NCBI GenBank assembly: GCA_900540895.1
Contig: UQHV01000003.1
Coordinates: forward strand, 1 to 64,000
DNA from: an uncultured Collinsella sp.
GTDB taxonomy: Bacteria > Actinomycetota > Coriobacteriia > Coriobacteriales > Coriobacteriaceae
DNA length: 64,000 nucleotides
Reading direction: 5' to 3'
Positions 44,134-52,467 of this stretch are shown here, in pieces. The notes under the pieces are model-generated. The model was not told where the DNA came from. It saw only the letters and a program-made list of their open reading frames with translations, and ran no database searches. A program made the position numbers and the translations under genes. Position 1 is the stretch's first letter. Each line of letters opens with the position of its first letter.

Positions 44134-44601
44134 TTAGGCTTCGTCGACGATCTTAAGGCCGCGCGTGTGATCGATCTCGTTGAGGAGGTTAACGCGACGC
44201 TCGTGACGACCGCCCTCAAACTCGGCGTCGAGCCACTCGTCGACAATCATCTTGGCGAGCTCGGAGCCCACGACGCGGGCGCCAAAGGCGAGCACGTTGG
44301 TATTGTTGTGCATGCGGGAGAGCTTGGCGCTGAAGGGCTCGGAGCACACAACGGCGCGTACGCCCTCGACCTTGTTGGCAGCCAGGCTGATCCCGACGCC
44401 GGTGCCACAGATGAGGATGCCCAGGTCGACGTCGCCGTTGGCAACGGCCTTACCCACCTTGTAGCCGGCGATGGGGTAGTCAAAGCTCTCGGAGGTGTCG
44501 GTGCCAAAGTTCACGACCTCGCAGCCGCGCTCCTTCAGGTGCTCGGAAATGATGTTCTTGAGCTCGACGGCGGCGTGGTCGTTACCGATACCGATCTTCA
44601 T
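44134..44601 (-). CDS. rpiB: Ribose-5-phosphate isomerase B (RpiB/LacAB family)
   Basis: Interconverts ribose 5-phosphate and ribulose 5-phosphate. 155 residues. MKIGIGNDHAAVELK start and the active site LICGTGVGISLAANK with Cys65 as the base; NVLAFGARVVG follows. The ATG at 44601 follows AGAGGAA; a longer frame upstream has no ribosome site. A sugar-specific variant (galactose or allose phosphate isomerase) cannot be ruled out. Confidence 0.92.
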   Translation of the reverse strand: MKIGIGNDHAAVELKNIISEHLKERGCEVVNFGTDTSESFDYPIAGYKVGKAVANGDVDLGILICGTGVGISLAANKVEGVRAVVCSEPFSAKLSRMHNNTNVLAFGARVVGSELAKMIVDEWLDAEFEGGRHERRVNLLNEIDHTRGLKIVDEA

Positions 44602-44872
44602 GGATGGTTCCTCTCTGGTCTGTGCGGCGCAAATGCTAAAGGTGTTTACCGCGTTCGACTGCATGATAGCGCGACTTTTGCGTAAACGCTCGAGCGTTTT
44701 TTGGTCAAACGCTTTAGCAGGCAACAAGACTGGCTTCTCGTGAATGAATGTCGTCAGTTTGCGCTTGAGCGCCGTCTGCCGGAACCATGGTTGCGGTTTT
44801 TGATGCATTGTTATCAAATAAAGGAGCTAACTTTTTTGAGAGCCCAGCCCGTTATGCAAGCAGGAGATACCT

Positions 44873-46192
44873 ATGTCTACCGATTCCCTTCGTGATGCCG
44901 CGTTTTGCGATGTTTTGAACCGCGAGCTTGTCTGTGCACTCGGCTGCACCGAGCCCATTGCCGTTGCCTATGCAGCAGCGCTGGCGAGCCAGACGCTCGG
45001 TTACGAGCCCGATCATATGGATGTTGCCTGCTCGGGCAACATCATCAAGAACGTTAAGAGCGTGACCGTGCCCAACTCGGGCGGTATGCACGGTATTGAA
45101 GCCGCGGCCGTGCTGGGTGCCGTGGGCGGCGACGCCAAAAGCGCGCTCGAGGTGCTCGAGAGCGTTAACGATGAAGACCGTGCTCGCGTGGCCGAGCTCC
45201 TCGCCGACGCCGACTACTGCGATGTATCGCTTGTCGAGGGTGTGCCCAACCTCTACATCAAGGTGACTGCCACGGCCGGGGGCCATACCGCGGTCGTCGA
45301 GATTACCGACCACCACACCAATGTCACGTGCCATACCCTCGACGGTATTCCGGTGTGCGGCAAGTCGGCGGGGGAGTGTGCCGCCTGCGCCGAGCGCGTC
45401 GTGGCCGAGCGGGCGGCAGATAACGCCGACACGCCCATGTCGATCGAGACCATCATCGACTTTATCGAGGACGGTGACATTGAGGACGCCCGTGCTGCCG
45501 TTGAGCGTCAGATTGAGCTGAATGGCGCAATCAGTGCCGAGGGCCTTGCGCACGCTTGGGGCGCCGAGGTGGGTCGTACGCTGCTGGGTGCTCGTGCCGA
45601 TGACGTCGCCTGCCGTGCCCGTGCCCGTGCGGCCGCCGGGTCCGACGCCCGCATGAACGGCTGCGCGCTGCCGGTCGCCATTGTGTGCGGCTCGGGCAAT
45701 CAGGGCATTACCTGCGCATTGCCCGTCATGGAGTATGCCGAGTACCTGCGTTGCGACCACGAGCGCCTGGTGCGCGCCGTGATGCTGTCCGATCTTATCG
45801 CCGTGCATATCAAGAGCTATATTGGTGCGCTCTCGGCGTTTTGCGGTGCTATTTGCGCCGCGTGCGGCGCCGGCGCCGCGATTACCTGGCTGTGCGGTGG
45901 CACGCGCGAGCAGATTGGCGCGACGGTCTCGAACACGCTCGGTAACGTGGGCGGCATCGTGTGCGATGGCGCCAAGGCGAGTTGCGCGGCTAAGATTTCC
46001 GCTGCCGTTGATGCTGCGATTCTGGGCCACGATATGGCCATGCAGGGCCGCGGCTTCCGCGCCGGCGAGGGCCTGATCCAAGATACCGTTGAGCAGACAA
46101 TCGCCAGTATGGGCTACGTAGGCCGCGTAGGCATGAAGGACACCGACGTCGAGATCCTCAACATCATGATCGGCAAAACCCAGGTGTGCTAG
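44873..46192 (+). CDS. cyuA: L-cysteine desulfidase (CyuA/UPF0597 family)
   Basis: 439 residues, related to the alpha subunit of iron-sulfur L-serine dehydratases. It should split L-cysteine into pyruvate, ammonia and sulfide using a [4Fe-4S] cluster. Cys25 in GCTEPIA and a C-terminal cysteine cluster (FCGAICAACGAGAAITWLCGG region) match the cluster ligands of the family. GCAGGAG precedes the ATG. It is a monocistronic gene with a tight terminator; no adjacent CyuP-type transporter is seen. Confidence 0.88.
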   Translation: MSTDSLRDAAFCDVLNRELVCALGCTEPIAVAYAAALASQTLGYEPDHMDVACSGNIIKNVKSVTVPNSGGMHGIEAAAVLGAVGGDAKSALEVLESVNDEDRARVAELLADADYCDVSLVEGVPNLYIKVTATAGGHTAVVEITDHHTNVTCHTLDGIPVCGKSAGECAACAERVVAERAADNADTPMSIETIIDFIEDGDIEDARAAVERQIELNGAISAEGLAHAWGAEVGRTLLGARADDVACRARARAAAGSDARMNGCALPVAIVCGSGNQGITCALPVMEYAEYLRCDHERLVRAVMLSDLIAVHIKSYIGALSAFCGAICAACGAGAAITWLCGGTREQIGATVSNTLGNVGGIVCDGAKASCAAKISAAVDAAILGHDMAMQGRGFRAGEGLIQDTVEQTIASMGYVGRVGMKDTDVEILNIMIGKTQVC

Positions 46193-46219
46193 TTACGCGG
46201 TTTTACCAAACCGCGTAAC
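46192..46219 (+). terminator. Hairpin overlapping the desulfidase stop codon
   Basis: A perfect 12-bp stem (46192-46203 with 46208-46219) with a TACC loop, starting on the last base of the stop codon. No T-run follows, so it might also block ribosome or nuclease passage. Confidence 0.55.
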
Positions 46220-46224
46220 CAGTC

Positions 46225-46344
46225 GACGCTGCAAATGCCCCTAAGCGGCAATCTGCCTTTCAATCGTCGGGCATGGCCAGAAGGCCTATGCCCTCCTCTT
46301 TCAAGGCACATTGCTCGCTTAGGGGCATTTTCGCTGACTTGTGC
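46225..46344. repeat. Covarying structured element, copy A
   Basis: GACGCTGC (46225-46232), then a 14-bp outer stem (46233-46246 with 46317-46330), an inner stem GCAAT/ATTGC (46248-46252 with 46310-46314), and a hairpin (46269-46278 with 46283-46293) with an AGAA loop and a bulged T at 46287. Unpaired TCGTCGG and CCCTCCTCTTTC lie around the hairpin; TCGCTGACTTGTGC (46331-46344) closes it. Copy B at 49316-49434 shares flanks, loops and bulge but has different, still complementary stems. It lies between the desulfidase gene and the convergent HAD gene. Confidence 0.8.
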
Positions 46345-46381
46345 TCAACCTGCGGCGATATTTGGTTTGGAGCGAGGGGTC

Positions 46382-47140
46382 CTACGACAGTTCGTCGGCT
46401 ACTTGGTGTTCGTAGAAGGCTTCGATTACGGCGTTAAAGTCGCGGGCGAAGTCTTCCATGGTTCCGCGCCAGGTGGCTCGGCCGGGTTTTCCCTGGCCAA
46501 CATAGGCAGTTTGAATGCCGCAGGCGGGACTGGGGAAGTCGCGCTTGGGATCGTTGCCCACCATAAGGACCTCGTGTGGCTCGAGCCCCATCACCTGAAG
46601 CTGCTCTAGATAGTAGGTGGCATCGGGCTTGCAGCGGGTGGCGTTTCCCATGTGCGTCACGAGTTCAAAGGGGGCGTCGGCCAGGTCGCCCCAACCCGTG
46701 CGGCACTCGATGGCCCCCTGGGGAAAGCTGGGGTTGGTAAAGAGCGCGCAGCGCAGCCCTGCGTCCTGTACGGCCTGGAGCGCGGCGTGTGCGCCCGGCA
46801 TGGCGTGGGCGTTAATGATATCGTCGTTCTTGTACGGAAGAACTTCGCGGTCATAGTAGGTAAACGCCTCGTAGATGAGGGGATCGGAGAGGCAGATCCC
46901 GCATCGGCGCTCGACCTCTTCTTGGTAAAACTCAAGATTGGTGCGGTTGTCCGTGCCGCTGCGGCGATTGGCGTTGAGGTCGACCAGGATGGTGCCGAGG
47001 CGCGCCATCGTGCCACCGCGGCTGCGGCGCCCGATATCCGCGAGCATCGAAGAGACATCCTTAAAATAGCGAAGGATGAACGCGTTGAGGTTGATGCTGA
47101 GAAGCGTTTCGTCCATATCGAAAACGACTGCTTTGAGCAC
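46382..47140 (-). CDS. HAD-superfamily hydrolase
   Basis: 252 residues from a GTG at 47140. Motif I FDMDETLL, motif II LFTNPSF and a late VGNDPKRDFPSPACG (motif IV) mark a haloacid dehalogenase-type phosphatase with a helical cap, close to the YjjG/phosphoglycolate phosphatase group. AGAAAGG lies 8-9 nt before the GTG; the frame continues upstream for 57 codons without a better start. Substrate unknown. Confidence 0.82.
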   Translation of the reverse strand: MLKAVVFDMDETLLSINLNAFILRYFKDVSSMLADIGRRSRGGTMARLGTILVDLNANRRSGTDNRTNLEFYQEEVERRCGICLSDPLIYEAFTYYDREVLPYKNDDIINAHAMPGAHAALQAVQDAGLRCALFTNPSFPQGAIECRTGWGDLADAPFELVTHMGNATRCKPDATYYLEQLQVMGLEPHEVLMVGNDPKRDFPSPACGIQTAYVGQGKPGRATWRGTMEDFARDFNAVIEAFYEHQVADELS

Positions 47141-47455
47141 GCGGGCACCTTTCTCGAAAAATCGATCTAGAATCGTTGGCTCCGGATACTTTACCCCAAA
47201 GCCGAATGCCTGGCTGGTTATCGTCAAGTTGCGGAGACGTGTGTTCATAAGATTACGAAAAAGTCTCCACACGAGTAAAAAATCGCAGTTCACGCTTGAA
47301 ATCGAACTCATTTCCCCGTAACCTATACGAACGTGATTGCATAAGCGTCACATTAGTATCTGTCGGCTCCCGAGTGTTCCTAAACGTTGTGTGCTTGTCG
47401 CACCCTTCTGTAGGTCCTAGCAATCGGGGCCCCGTAGTTCGAAAGGGGTCCACCT

Positions 47456-48622
47456 TTGAGTGAGATTCAGAACTCGTCCATTTTCTCTCTTGACGATGTC
47501 AACGAGGAGGAGATGAACAACCTCATCGACGGTACGATTACCGACTTTGATGAGGGCGATCTCGTTAACGGCACTGTCGTTAAGATCGAGCATGACGAGG
47601 TGCTCGTTGACATCGGATTCAAGTCCGAGGGCGTTATCCCGGTCCGCGAGCTGTCCATCCGCAAGGACGCTAACCCTGCAGACATCGTTGCACTCGGTGA
47701 TCCCATCGAGGCTCTGGTACTCCAGAAGGAGGACAAGGACGGTCGTCTGGTCCTGTCCAAGAAGCGTGCCGAGTACGAGCGTGCTTGGAACCGCATCGAG
47801 GAGAAGTTCAACTCCGGCGAGAACGTCGAGGGCGAGGTTATCGAGGTTGTCAAGGGCGGCCTGATCCTCGACATCGGCCTGCGTGGCTTCCTGCCCGCCT
47901 CCCTCGTCGACCTCCGTCGCGTCAAGGACCTCACCTCCTACATGGGCACCCGCATCGAGGCCCGCGTCATCGAGATGGACCGCAACCGCAACAACGTCGT
48001 CCTCTCCCGTCGCGTCGTGCTCGAGGAGTCCCGTAAGGCCGAGCGCTCCGAGATCCTGTCCAAGCTCAAGTCTGGCATGCGTCTCCAGGGCACCGTTTCC
48101 TCCATCGTCGACTTCGGCGCCTTCGTCGACCTCGGTGGTATCGACGGCCTCATCCACATTTCCGAGCTCTCCTGGAACCACGTCAACCATCCTTCCGAGG
48201 TTGTCAAGGTCGGCCAGGAGGTCGAGGTCGAGGTTCTCGACGTCGATCTCAACCGCGAGCGCATCTCCCTGGGTCTCAAGCAGACCACCGAGGATCCGTG
48301 GCGCGCACTGGTCAAGAAGTACCCCGTCGGCGCTATCGTCGAGGGCACTGTGACCAAGCTTGTCCCGTTCGGCGCTTTCGTCGATCTGGGCGAGGGCATC
48401 GAGGGCCTGGTGCACATCTCCGAGATGGCCAACAAGCACGTCGATCAGCCTTCTCAGGTCACCCACGTGGGCGACAAGGTTCAGGTCAAGGTCATGGAGA
48501 TCGACCTCGACCGTCGTCGTATCTCCCTGTCCATGAAGTCCGCTGCTGAGACTCTGGGCGTCGAGATCGAGGTTACCCCGCTGCCTTCCGAGAAGAAGGA
48601 CGAGGAGACCGACGCCGAGTAA
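47456..48622 (+). CDS. rpsA: 30S ribosomal protein S1
   Basis: 388 residues with four S1 RNA-binding repeats (about 36-105, 122-185, 207-275, 292-362), the short Gram-positive/actinobacterial form against six in E. coli. Repeats 3 and 4 are nearest to canonical (FGAFVDLGGIDGLIHISELS; FGAFVDLGEGIEGLVHISEM). It helps mRNAs bind the 30S subunit. The start is TTG at 47456 after GAAAGGGG; no ATG is in frame nearby. The acidic C-terminal tail ends EKKDEETDAE. Confidence 0.95.
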   Translation: MSEIQNSSIFSLDDVNEEEMNNLIDGTITDFDEGDLVNGTVVKIEHDEVLVDIGFKSEGVIPVRELSIRKDANPADIVALGDPIEALVLQKEDKDGRLVLSKKRAEYERAWNRIEEKFNSGENVEGEVIEVVKGGLILDIGLRGFLPASLVDLRRVKDLTSYMGTRIEARVIEMDRNRNNVVLSRRVVLEESRKAERSEILSKLKSGMRLQGTVSSIVDFGAFVDLGGIDGLIHISELSWNHVNHPSEVVKVGQEVEVEVLDVDLNRERISLGLKQTTEDPWRALVKKYPVGAIVEGTVTKLVPFGAFVDLGEGIEGLVHISEMANKHVDQPSQVTHVGDKVQVKVMEIDLDRRRISLSMKSAAETLGVEIEVTPLPSEKKDEETDAE

Positions 48623-48944
48623 ATCGGTTTGACGATCACTTGTTTTAAGGGATCCGTCCGCAATGGACGGGTCCCTTTTTGCATTTGGTGCCGAGATGCG
48701 CGATGCTGCCCGGGCTGTCCACAGGCTATTGGGTTGTCAGTGCATGAAAAATGCCGACATCCCGCCTCGGGGAGGAGGCGGGAACACACCGAGTAGACGG
48801 AGGGGTGTGGAGCGCGGTCGCGTCTCGACTGACGACGTTGCCCATCGACAGGACCATTGTAGCGCATGGCGGTTCTTGGTTTATCGTGTCGAGCGTTTGC
48901 GTTGTGCCATTGCCTGCGGCAACTGTGTGTTACACTCTTGCACT
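48623..48944. other. Intergenic region between rpsA and rnpB
   Basis: 322 bp. It holds the rpsA terminator, then two adjacent small hairpins (48760-48768 with 48775-48783, and CACACC/GGTGTG at 48785-48790 with 48804-48809), and a weak rnpB promoter region (TACACT at 48931-48936). No coding signal. Confidence 0.5.
48647..48681 (+). terminator. Intrinsic terminator after rpsA
   Basis: A 13-bp stem (48647-48659 with 48665-48677, one G-T pair), a GCAAT loop, and a T-run. Confidence 0.9.
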
Positions 48945-49306
48945 GCTGAGTGGGCCAGACGGTCGCGCGATGTGCTGCTTGCAGCACGCGTGAGGAAAGT
49001 CCGGGCTCCAGAGGGCGGGATGCCGGCTAACGGCCGGGCGGAGTGATCCGACGGAAAGCGCCGCAGAAAAGAAGACTCCCACCTGCGCCGCAAGGCGTAA
49101 AGGGAAAAGCTGAAACGGTGGTGTAAGAGACCACCAGCGTCGTGGTAACACGGCGGCTTGGCAAGCCCCATCCGGAGCAAGCGCGAATAGGAACGCTATG
49201 GGCCGGCCCGGTCCGCGTTCGGGTAGCGTGCGTGGAACTGCACGGTAACGTGCAGACAAGATAAATGACCGTTCACGACAGAACCCGGCTTATAGGCCCA
49301 CTCAGC
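48945..49306 (+). ncRNA. rnpB: RNase P RNA, bacterial class A
   Basis: Catalytic RNA that matures tRNA 5' ends. The ends pair as P1 over 12 bp (48945-48956 with 49295-49306). The universally conserved blocks are present: GAGGAAAGTCCGGGCTCC near the 5' end, the middle AGGGAAAAGCTGAAACGG-type region, and ACAGAACCCGGCTTAT before the 3' end. Length about 362 nt, normal for an actinobacterium. Confidence 0.95.
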
Positions 49307-49315
49307 AACTATGTT

Positions 49316-49434
49316 GACGCTGCGACGGCGTCAGCTGGCCGATTTGGCGCTCATTCGTCGGTCGCCGCCATAAGGCGTGCTCCCTCCTCTTTCGGGCCAA
49401 ATCGACTCAGCTGACGCCGTCTCGCTGCTTGTGC
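49316..49434. repeat. Covarying structured element, copy B
   Basis: GACGCTGC (49316-49323), a 14-bp outer stem (49324-49337 with 49408-49421), an inner 9-bp stem (49340-49348 with 49396-49404), and a hairpin with an ATAA loop (49370-49373) and a bulged T at 49378. TTCGTCGG (49353-49360) and CCCTCCTCTTTC (49382-49393) match the unpaired motifs of copy A; TCGCTGCTTGTGC (49422-49434) closes it. It lies directly after rnpB, 10 nt from its 3' end. Confidence 0.8.
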
Positions 49435-49464
49435 CTGATCATCGGCAGCCTCATTTCTGTTGCA

Positions 49465-49492
49465 ATCTCGTCTTTCAAGGCACCTTGCTCGC
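49465..49492. repeat. Partial third copy of the structured element
   Basis: TCTTTCAAGGCACCTTGCTC and the next two bases (49471-49492) match copy A (46297-46318) at 21 of 22 positions, and GCAATCT just before recalls its inner left arm. The hairpin and outer left arm are missing. The rest of the gap to 49659 is G/T-rich and shows no gene. Confidence 0.6.
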
Positions 49493-49659
49493 GCTGACGG
49501 GTTCTCGCTTTCGTTGACGGATTCATCGGCGCCGTCATCCTTGACGTCTCACTGTTTTTGCCTGGTCATTGGCGTTGCCGTTCTATTTACTGGGGTTATC
49601 GGTACGGTCTTTGCCGTATTATTGAGGCTGTTTGTTGCTTTGCTTGTTGTTGAGGGGCT

Positions 49660-50298
49660 TTGTTGGACAGCTATTTTACTCTGCAATCGAATATTGAGGT
49701 TTCGGGCGAATTTGTGGACCGCAAGAGCCGGTTTATTGCCCAGCTGGTCCATATTGAGTCCGAGGATGAGGCGAATGCCTTTATCGAGACCGTTCGCAAA
49801 CGTCATTACGACGCTCGACACAATGTTCCCGCGTGGATTTTGGTCGATGGACGCGAGCGTCAAAGCGATGACGGTGAGCCGAGCCGCACGAGCGGTATGC
49901 CGACGCTCGAGGTGTTGCGCGGCGCGGGGCTCAAAAATGTTTGCTGCGTAGTGACGCGCTATTTTGGTGGCACGCTGTTGGGGCCTGGTGGCTTGGTACG
50001 CGCCTATACCGCGGCGACGCAAGCGGCGGTGGCCGCGGCTCGGGAGGCCGGGCAGATCGTCGAGATGACGAGCGTCGTGCCTGTTGACGTGCATGTGGCC
50101 TATCCGCAGTACGAGCAGGTGCTTCGCTTGGCGCAGGATTCGGGTGCCAAGGTTTCGGATACCGATTACGCGGATGCCGTGACACTTCACTTGGTGTTTA
50201 AGGCGGGGGAGCAGGAGTCTTTTTGCGCCAGGATGCGCGAGCTTATGGCGGGGCGCGAGGAGATCGAGGTCGGTGCTCCCGTATTTGCCGAGTTCTAA
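49660..50298 (+). CDS. IMPACT/YigZ-family protein (UPF0029)
   Basis: 212 residues. N-terminal UPF0029 domain (SRFIAQLVHIESEDEANAFI; HNVPAWILVDG; DDGEPSRTSGMPTLEVL; TRYFGGTLLGPGGLVRAY) and a C-terminal DUF1949-like ferredoxin fold. The family is linked to translation regulation in eukaryotes; its bacterial role is unclear. Starts with TTG (49660 or the next codon, 49663) after GAGGGG. The first codons prefer T-ending triplets, like the G/T-rich DNA before it. Confidence 0.88.
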   Translation: MLDSYFTLQSNIEVSGEFVDRKSRFIAQLVHIESEDEANAFIETVRKRHYDARHNVPAWILVDGRERQSDDGEPSRTSGMPTLEVLRGAGLKNVCCVVTRYFGGTLLGPGGLVRAYTAATQAAVAAAREAGQIVEMTSVVPVDVHVAYPQYEQVLRLAQDSGAKVSDTDYADAVTLHLVFKAGEQESFCARMRELMAGREEIEVGAPVFAEF

Positions 50299-50301
50299 CG
50301 G

Positions 50302-50353
50302 CGACGGCCGGCGTGCTTTTGGATGGATCCCAAGCGCGCCGGCCGTCGTTTTT
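50302..50353 (+). terminator. Intrinsic terminator after the IMPACT-family gene
   Basis: A 17-bp stem with one mismatch-type G-T pair (50302-50318 with 50332-50348), a 13-nt loop and TTTTT. Confidence 0.88.
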
Positions 50354-50365
50354 CTGTGCTGCCGT

Positions 50366-50812
50366 TTACTCGGCGAGCTGTTTTAGTACATCACAGGCGA
50401 TTTCGACGGCATCGTCGATGCAGCCGGGGCAGCTGCGAAGCGGACCCTTGTCCGATCCGATGCCCTTGAGCGTGCCGCAGACGGTCGTCGTGTTCTTCTC
50501 GCCAAAACGCTTGGCGATTTCGCGCGACAGCTTGTAGGTCTGGCCCTTGGTCTTGGGGTTTTCCATGCCGTCGCTCATCACGAAGCCCATGATGGCCACG
50601 GCGCCCGAGATGGCGCCGCAGGTTTCGGTCATGCCGCCCATGCCGGCACCAAAGCCCTCGGTGAGGGTAAAGGCGATCTGGGGGTCGAGTCCGACGGCAG
50701 GCGCGAGGGTGCAGGCGACGGCTTGGGCGCAGTTAAAGCCGCGGGCGTGGTATTCGGCAGCCTGAGCCTGACAGGCGTTGATGTCGAGCTGGGCCGTATC
50801 GATTTGCTTCAT
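50366..50812 (-). CDS. C_GCAxxG_C_C-family protein
   Basis: 148 residues. Carries the redox-type cysteine pattern of the C_GCAxxG_C_C family: FNCAQAV, GGMTETCGAISGAVAIMG, TTTVCG and a final SCPGCIDDA. These proteins are common in anaerobes and probably bind metal or a cofactor; function unknown. The ATG at 50812 follows AAGGAGACAACG. It converges on the IMPACT-family gene. Confidence 0.85.
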   Translation of the reverse strand: MKQIDTAQLDINACQAQAAEYHARGFNCAQAVACTLAPAVGLDPQIAFTLTEGFGAGMGGMTETCGAISGAVAIMGFVMSDGMENPKTKGQTYKLSREIAKRFGEKNTTTVCGTLKGIGSDKGPLRSCPGCIDDAVEIACDVLKQLAE

Positions 50813-51042
50813 CGTTGTCTCCTTGGTTACGGTGTACTCGCCTATGGTACCCGTGACGGTGCATGTAATCATCGAGAGCTTCATGTATGCCTCATTTTTA
50901 TCTATCGAGCAAATGCCCAAGGCTTGAGATAAAACCCTTGATTAATTAGTCCCATAACCTACCTTTGGGATGGGTTGAGAGGGGTGCAGGGTAGCGGTAT
51001 CGTGAACCGAATAAAACTAAAACCCAGGCAAGGGAGCAAGAT

Positions 51043-52326
51043 ATGAGCGAGCAGACTATCGGTACCACATGTGTTCAGGGCGGCTACCGCCCGGGTGACG
51101 CGGAGCCGCGCCAGGTGCCTATCTACCAGTCCACCACGTGGAAGTATGATACGTCCGAGCATATGGGCAAGCTGTTTGACCTGGAGGAGTCCGGTTACTT
51201 CTACAGCCGCCTGCAGAACCCCACGTGCGATCTGGTTGCTGCCAAGATCTGCGAGATGGAGGGCGGCACCGCCGCGATGCTCACGAGCTCGGGCATGGCT
51301 GCGAACTTCCTCGCCATCTTTAACGTCGCCGGTGCCGGTGATCACGTGGTTGCGTGCTCTGCCATCTACGGCGGCACCTACAACCTGCTGGCTCACACTA
51401 TGGGCCGCATGGGCCTGACCTGCACGTTCGTCGCACCCGACTGCACCGATGAGGAGCTGGAGGCCGCTTTCCAGCCCAACACCAAGCTCGTCTTTGGCGA
51501 GACCATCGCTAACCCCGCGCTTGCCGTGCTCGATATTGAGCGCTTTGCCAAGGCCGCGCACGACCACGGCGTGCCGCTGATGGTCGACAACACCTTCCCG
51601 ACGCCCGTGATGTGCCGTCCCTTTGAGTGGGGCGCCGACATCGTCACGCATTCCACCACCAAGTACATGGATGGTCACGCGGCCTACCTGGGCGGCGTGA
51701 TCGTTGATCACGGTCAGTTTGACTGGATGGCCCATGCGGACAAGTTCCCGGGTCTCACCACGCCCGACGAGAGCTACCACGGCGTGACCTATGCCGAGAA
51801 GTTCGGCCGCGAGGGCGCCTTTATTACCAAGGCTACCGCGCAGCTCATGCGCGACCTCGGCCCCATGCAGAACCCGCAGGCGGCGTTCTTCCTGAACAGC
51901 TCGCTCGAGAGCCTGCACGTGCGTATGCCGCGCCATTGCGAGAACGGTCTGGCGGTCGCCAAGTTCCTGCAGGGCCACCCCAAAGTGCGCTTCGTGAGCT
52001 ATCCGGGCCTAGAGGGCGACAAGTACTACGACATGGCTCAGAAGTACATGCCCAACGGTACCTGCGGCGTCGTGAGCTTTGGCTTTACCGGTGGTCGTGC
52101 GGCGGCCGAGACCTTTATGAAGAGTCTTAAGCTCGCCCAGATTGCCACGCACGTGGCCGATGCCCGCACCTGCTGCCTGCACCCGGCAAACGCCACCCAT
52201 CGCCAGATGAACGACGAGGAGCTCATCGCCTGCGGCATCTCCGCCGATATGGTGCGCCTGTCGTGCGGCCTTGAGGATACGGCCGATTTGATTGCCGACC
52301 TTGAGCAGGCACTCGAGCAGTGCTAG
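51043..52326 (+). CDS. metY: O-acetylhomoserine sulfhydrylase-type PLP enzyme
   Basis: 427-residue Cys/Met-metabolism PLP enzyme. The PLP lysine lies in HSTTKYMDGH, with SGMAANFLAIF (phosphate-binding), the YSRLQNPT tyrosine-arginine motif, VDNTFPTP and the C-terminal SCGLED. Length (over 420) and insertions favour MetY, which makes homocysteine from O-acetylhomoserine and sulfide, over shorter gamma-lyases. No SAM riboswitch is visible upstream. CAAGGGAGC precedes the ATG. Confidence 0.85.
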   Translation: MSEQTIGTTCVQGGYRPGDAEPRQVPIYQSTTWKYDTSEHMGKLFDLEESGYFYSRLQNPTCDLVAAKICEMEGGTAAMLTSSGMAANFLAIFNVAGAGDHVVACSAIYGGTYNLLAHTMGRMGLTCTFVAPDCTDEELEAAFQPNTKLVFGETIANPALAVLDIERFAKAAHDHGVPLMVDNTFPTPVMCRPFEWGADIVTHSTTKYMDGHAAYLGGVIVDHGQFDWMAHADKFPGLTTPDESYHGVTYAEKFGREGAFITKATAQLMRDLGPMQNPQAAFFLNSSLESLHVRMPRHCENGLAVAKFLQGHPKVRFVSYPGLEGDKYYDMAQKYMPNGTCGVVSFGFTGGRAAAETFMKSLKLAQIATHVADARTCCLHPANATHRQMNDEELIACGISADMVRLSCGLEDTADLIADLEQALEQC

Positions 52327-52395
52327 GCTAGCGTGCGTGCGAGGCGTGGGACGGCTTTTCGGCTGACGACGTCCTCATAGTTCCGATTCCGTAGG

Positions 52396-52442
52396 CGGGA
52401 CCCCGATCGTGTCCGTTTGTAGGCGATTGGGGTCCCGTTTTT
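52396..52442 (+). terminator. Intrinsic terminator after metY
   Basis: A 14-bp stem with one G-T pair (52396-52409 with 52424-52437), a 14-nt loop and TTTTT. Confidence 0.9.
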
Positions 52443-52467
52443 GCGTTGCACGATAGAAAGGATATAC

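Noticed and set aside
50921..51042. SAM riboswitch before metY
   Set aside because: The region is only 122 bp and lacks the recognisable SAM-I core.
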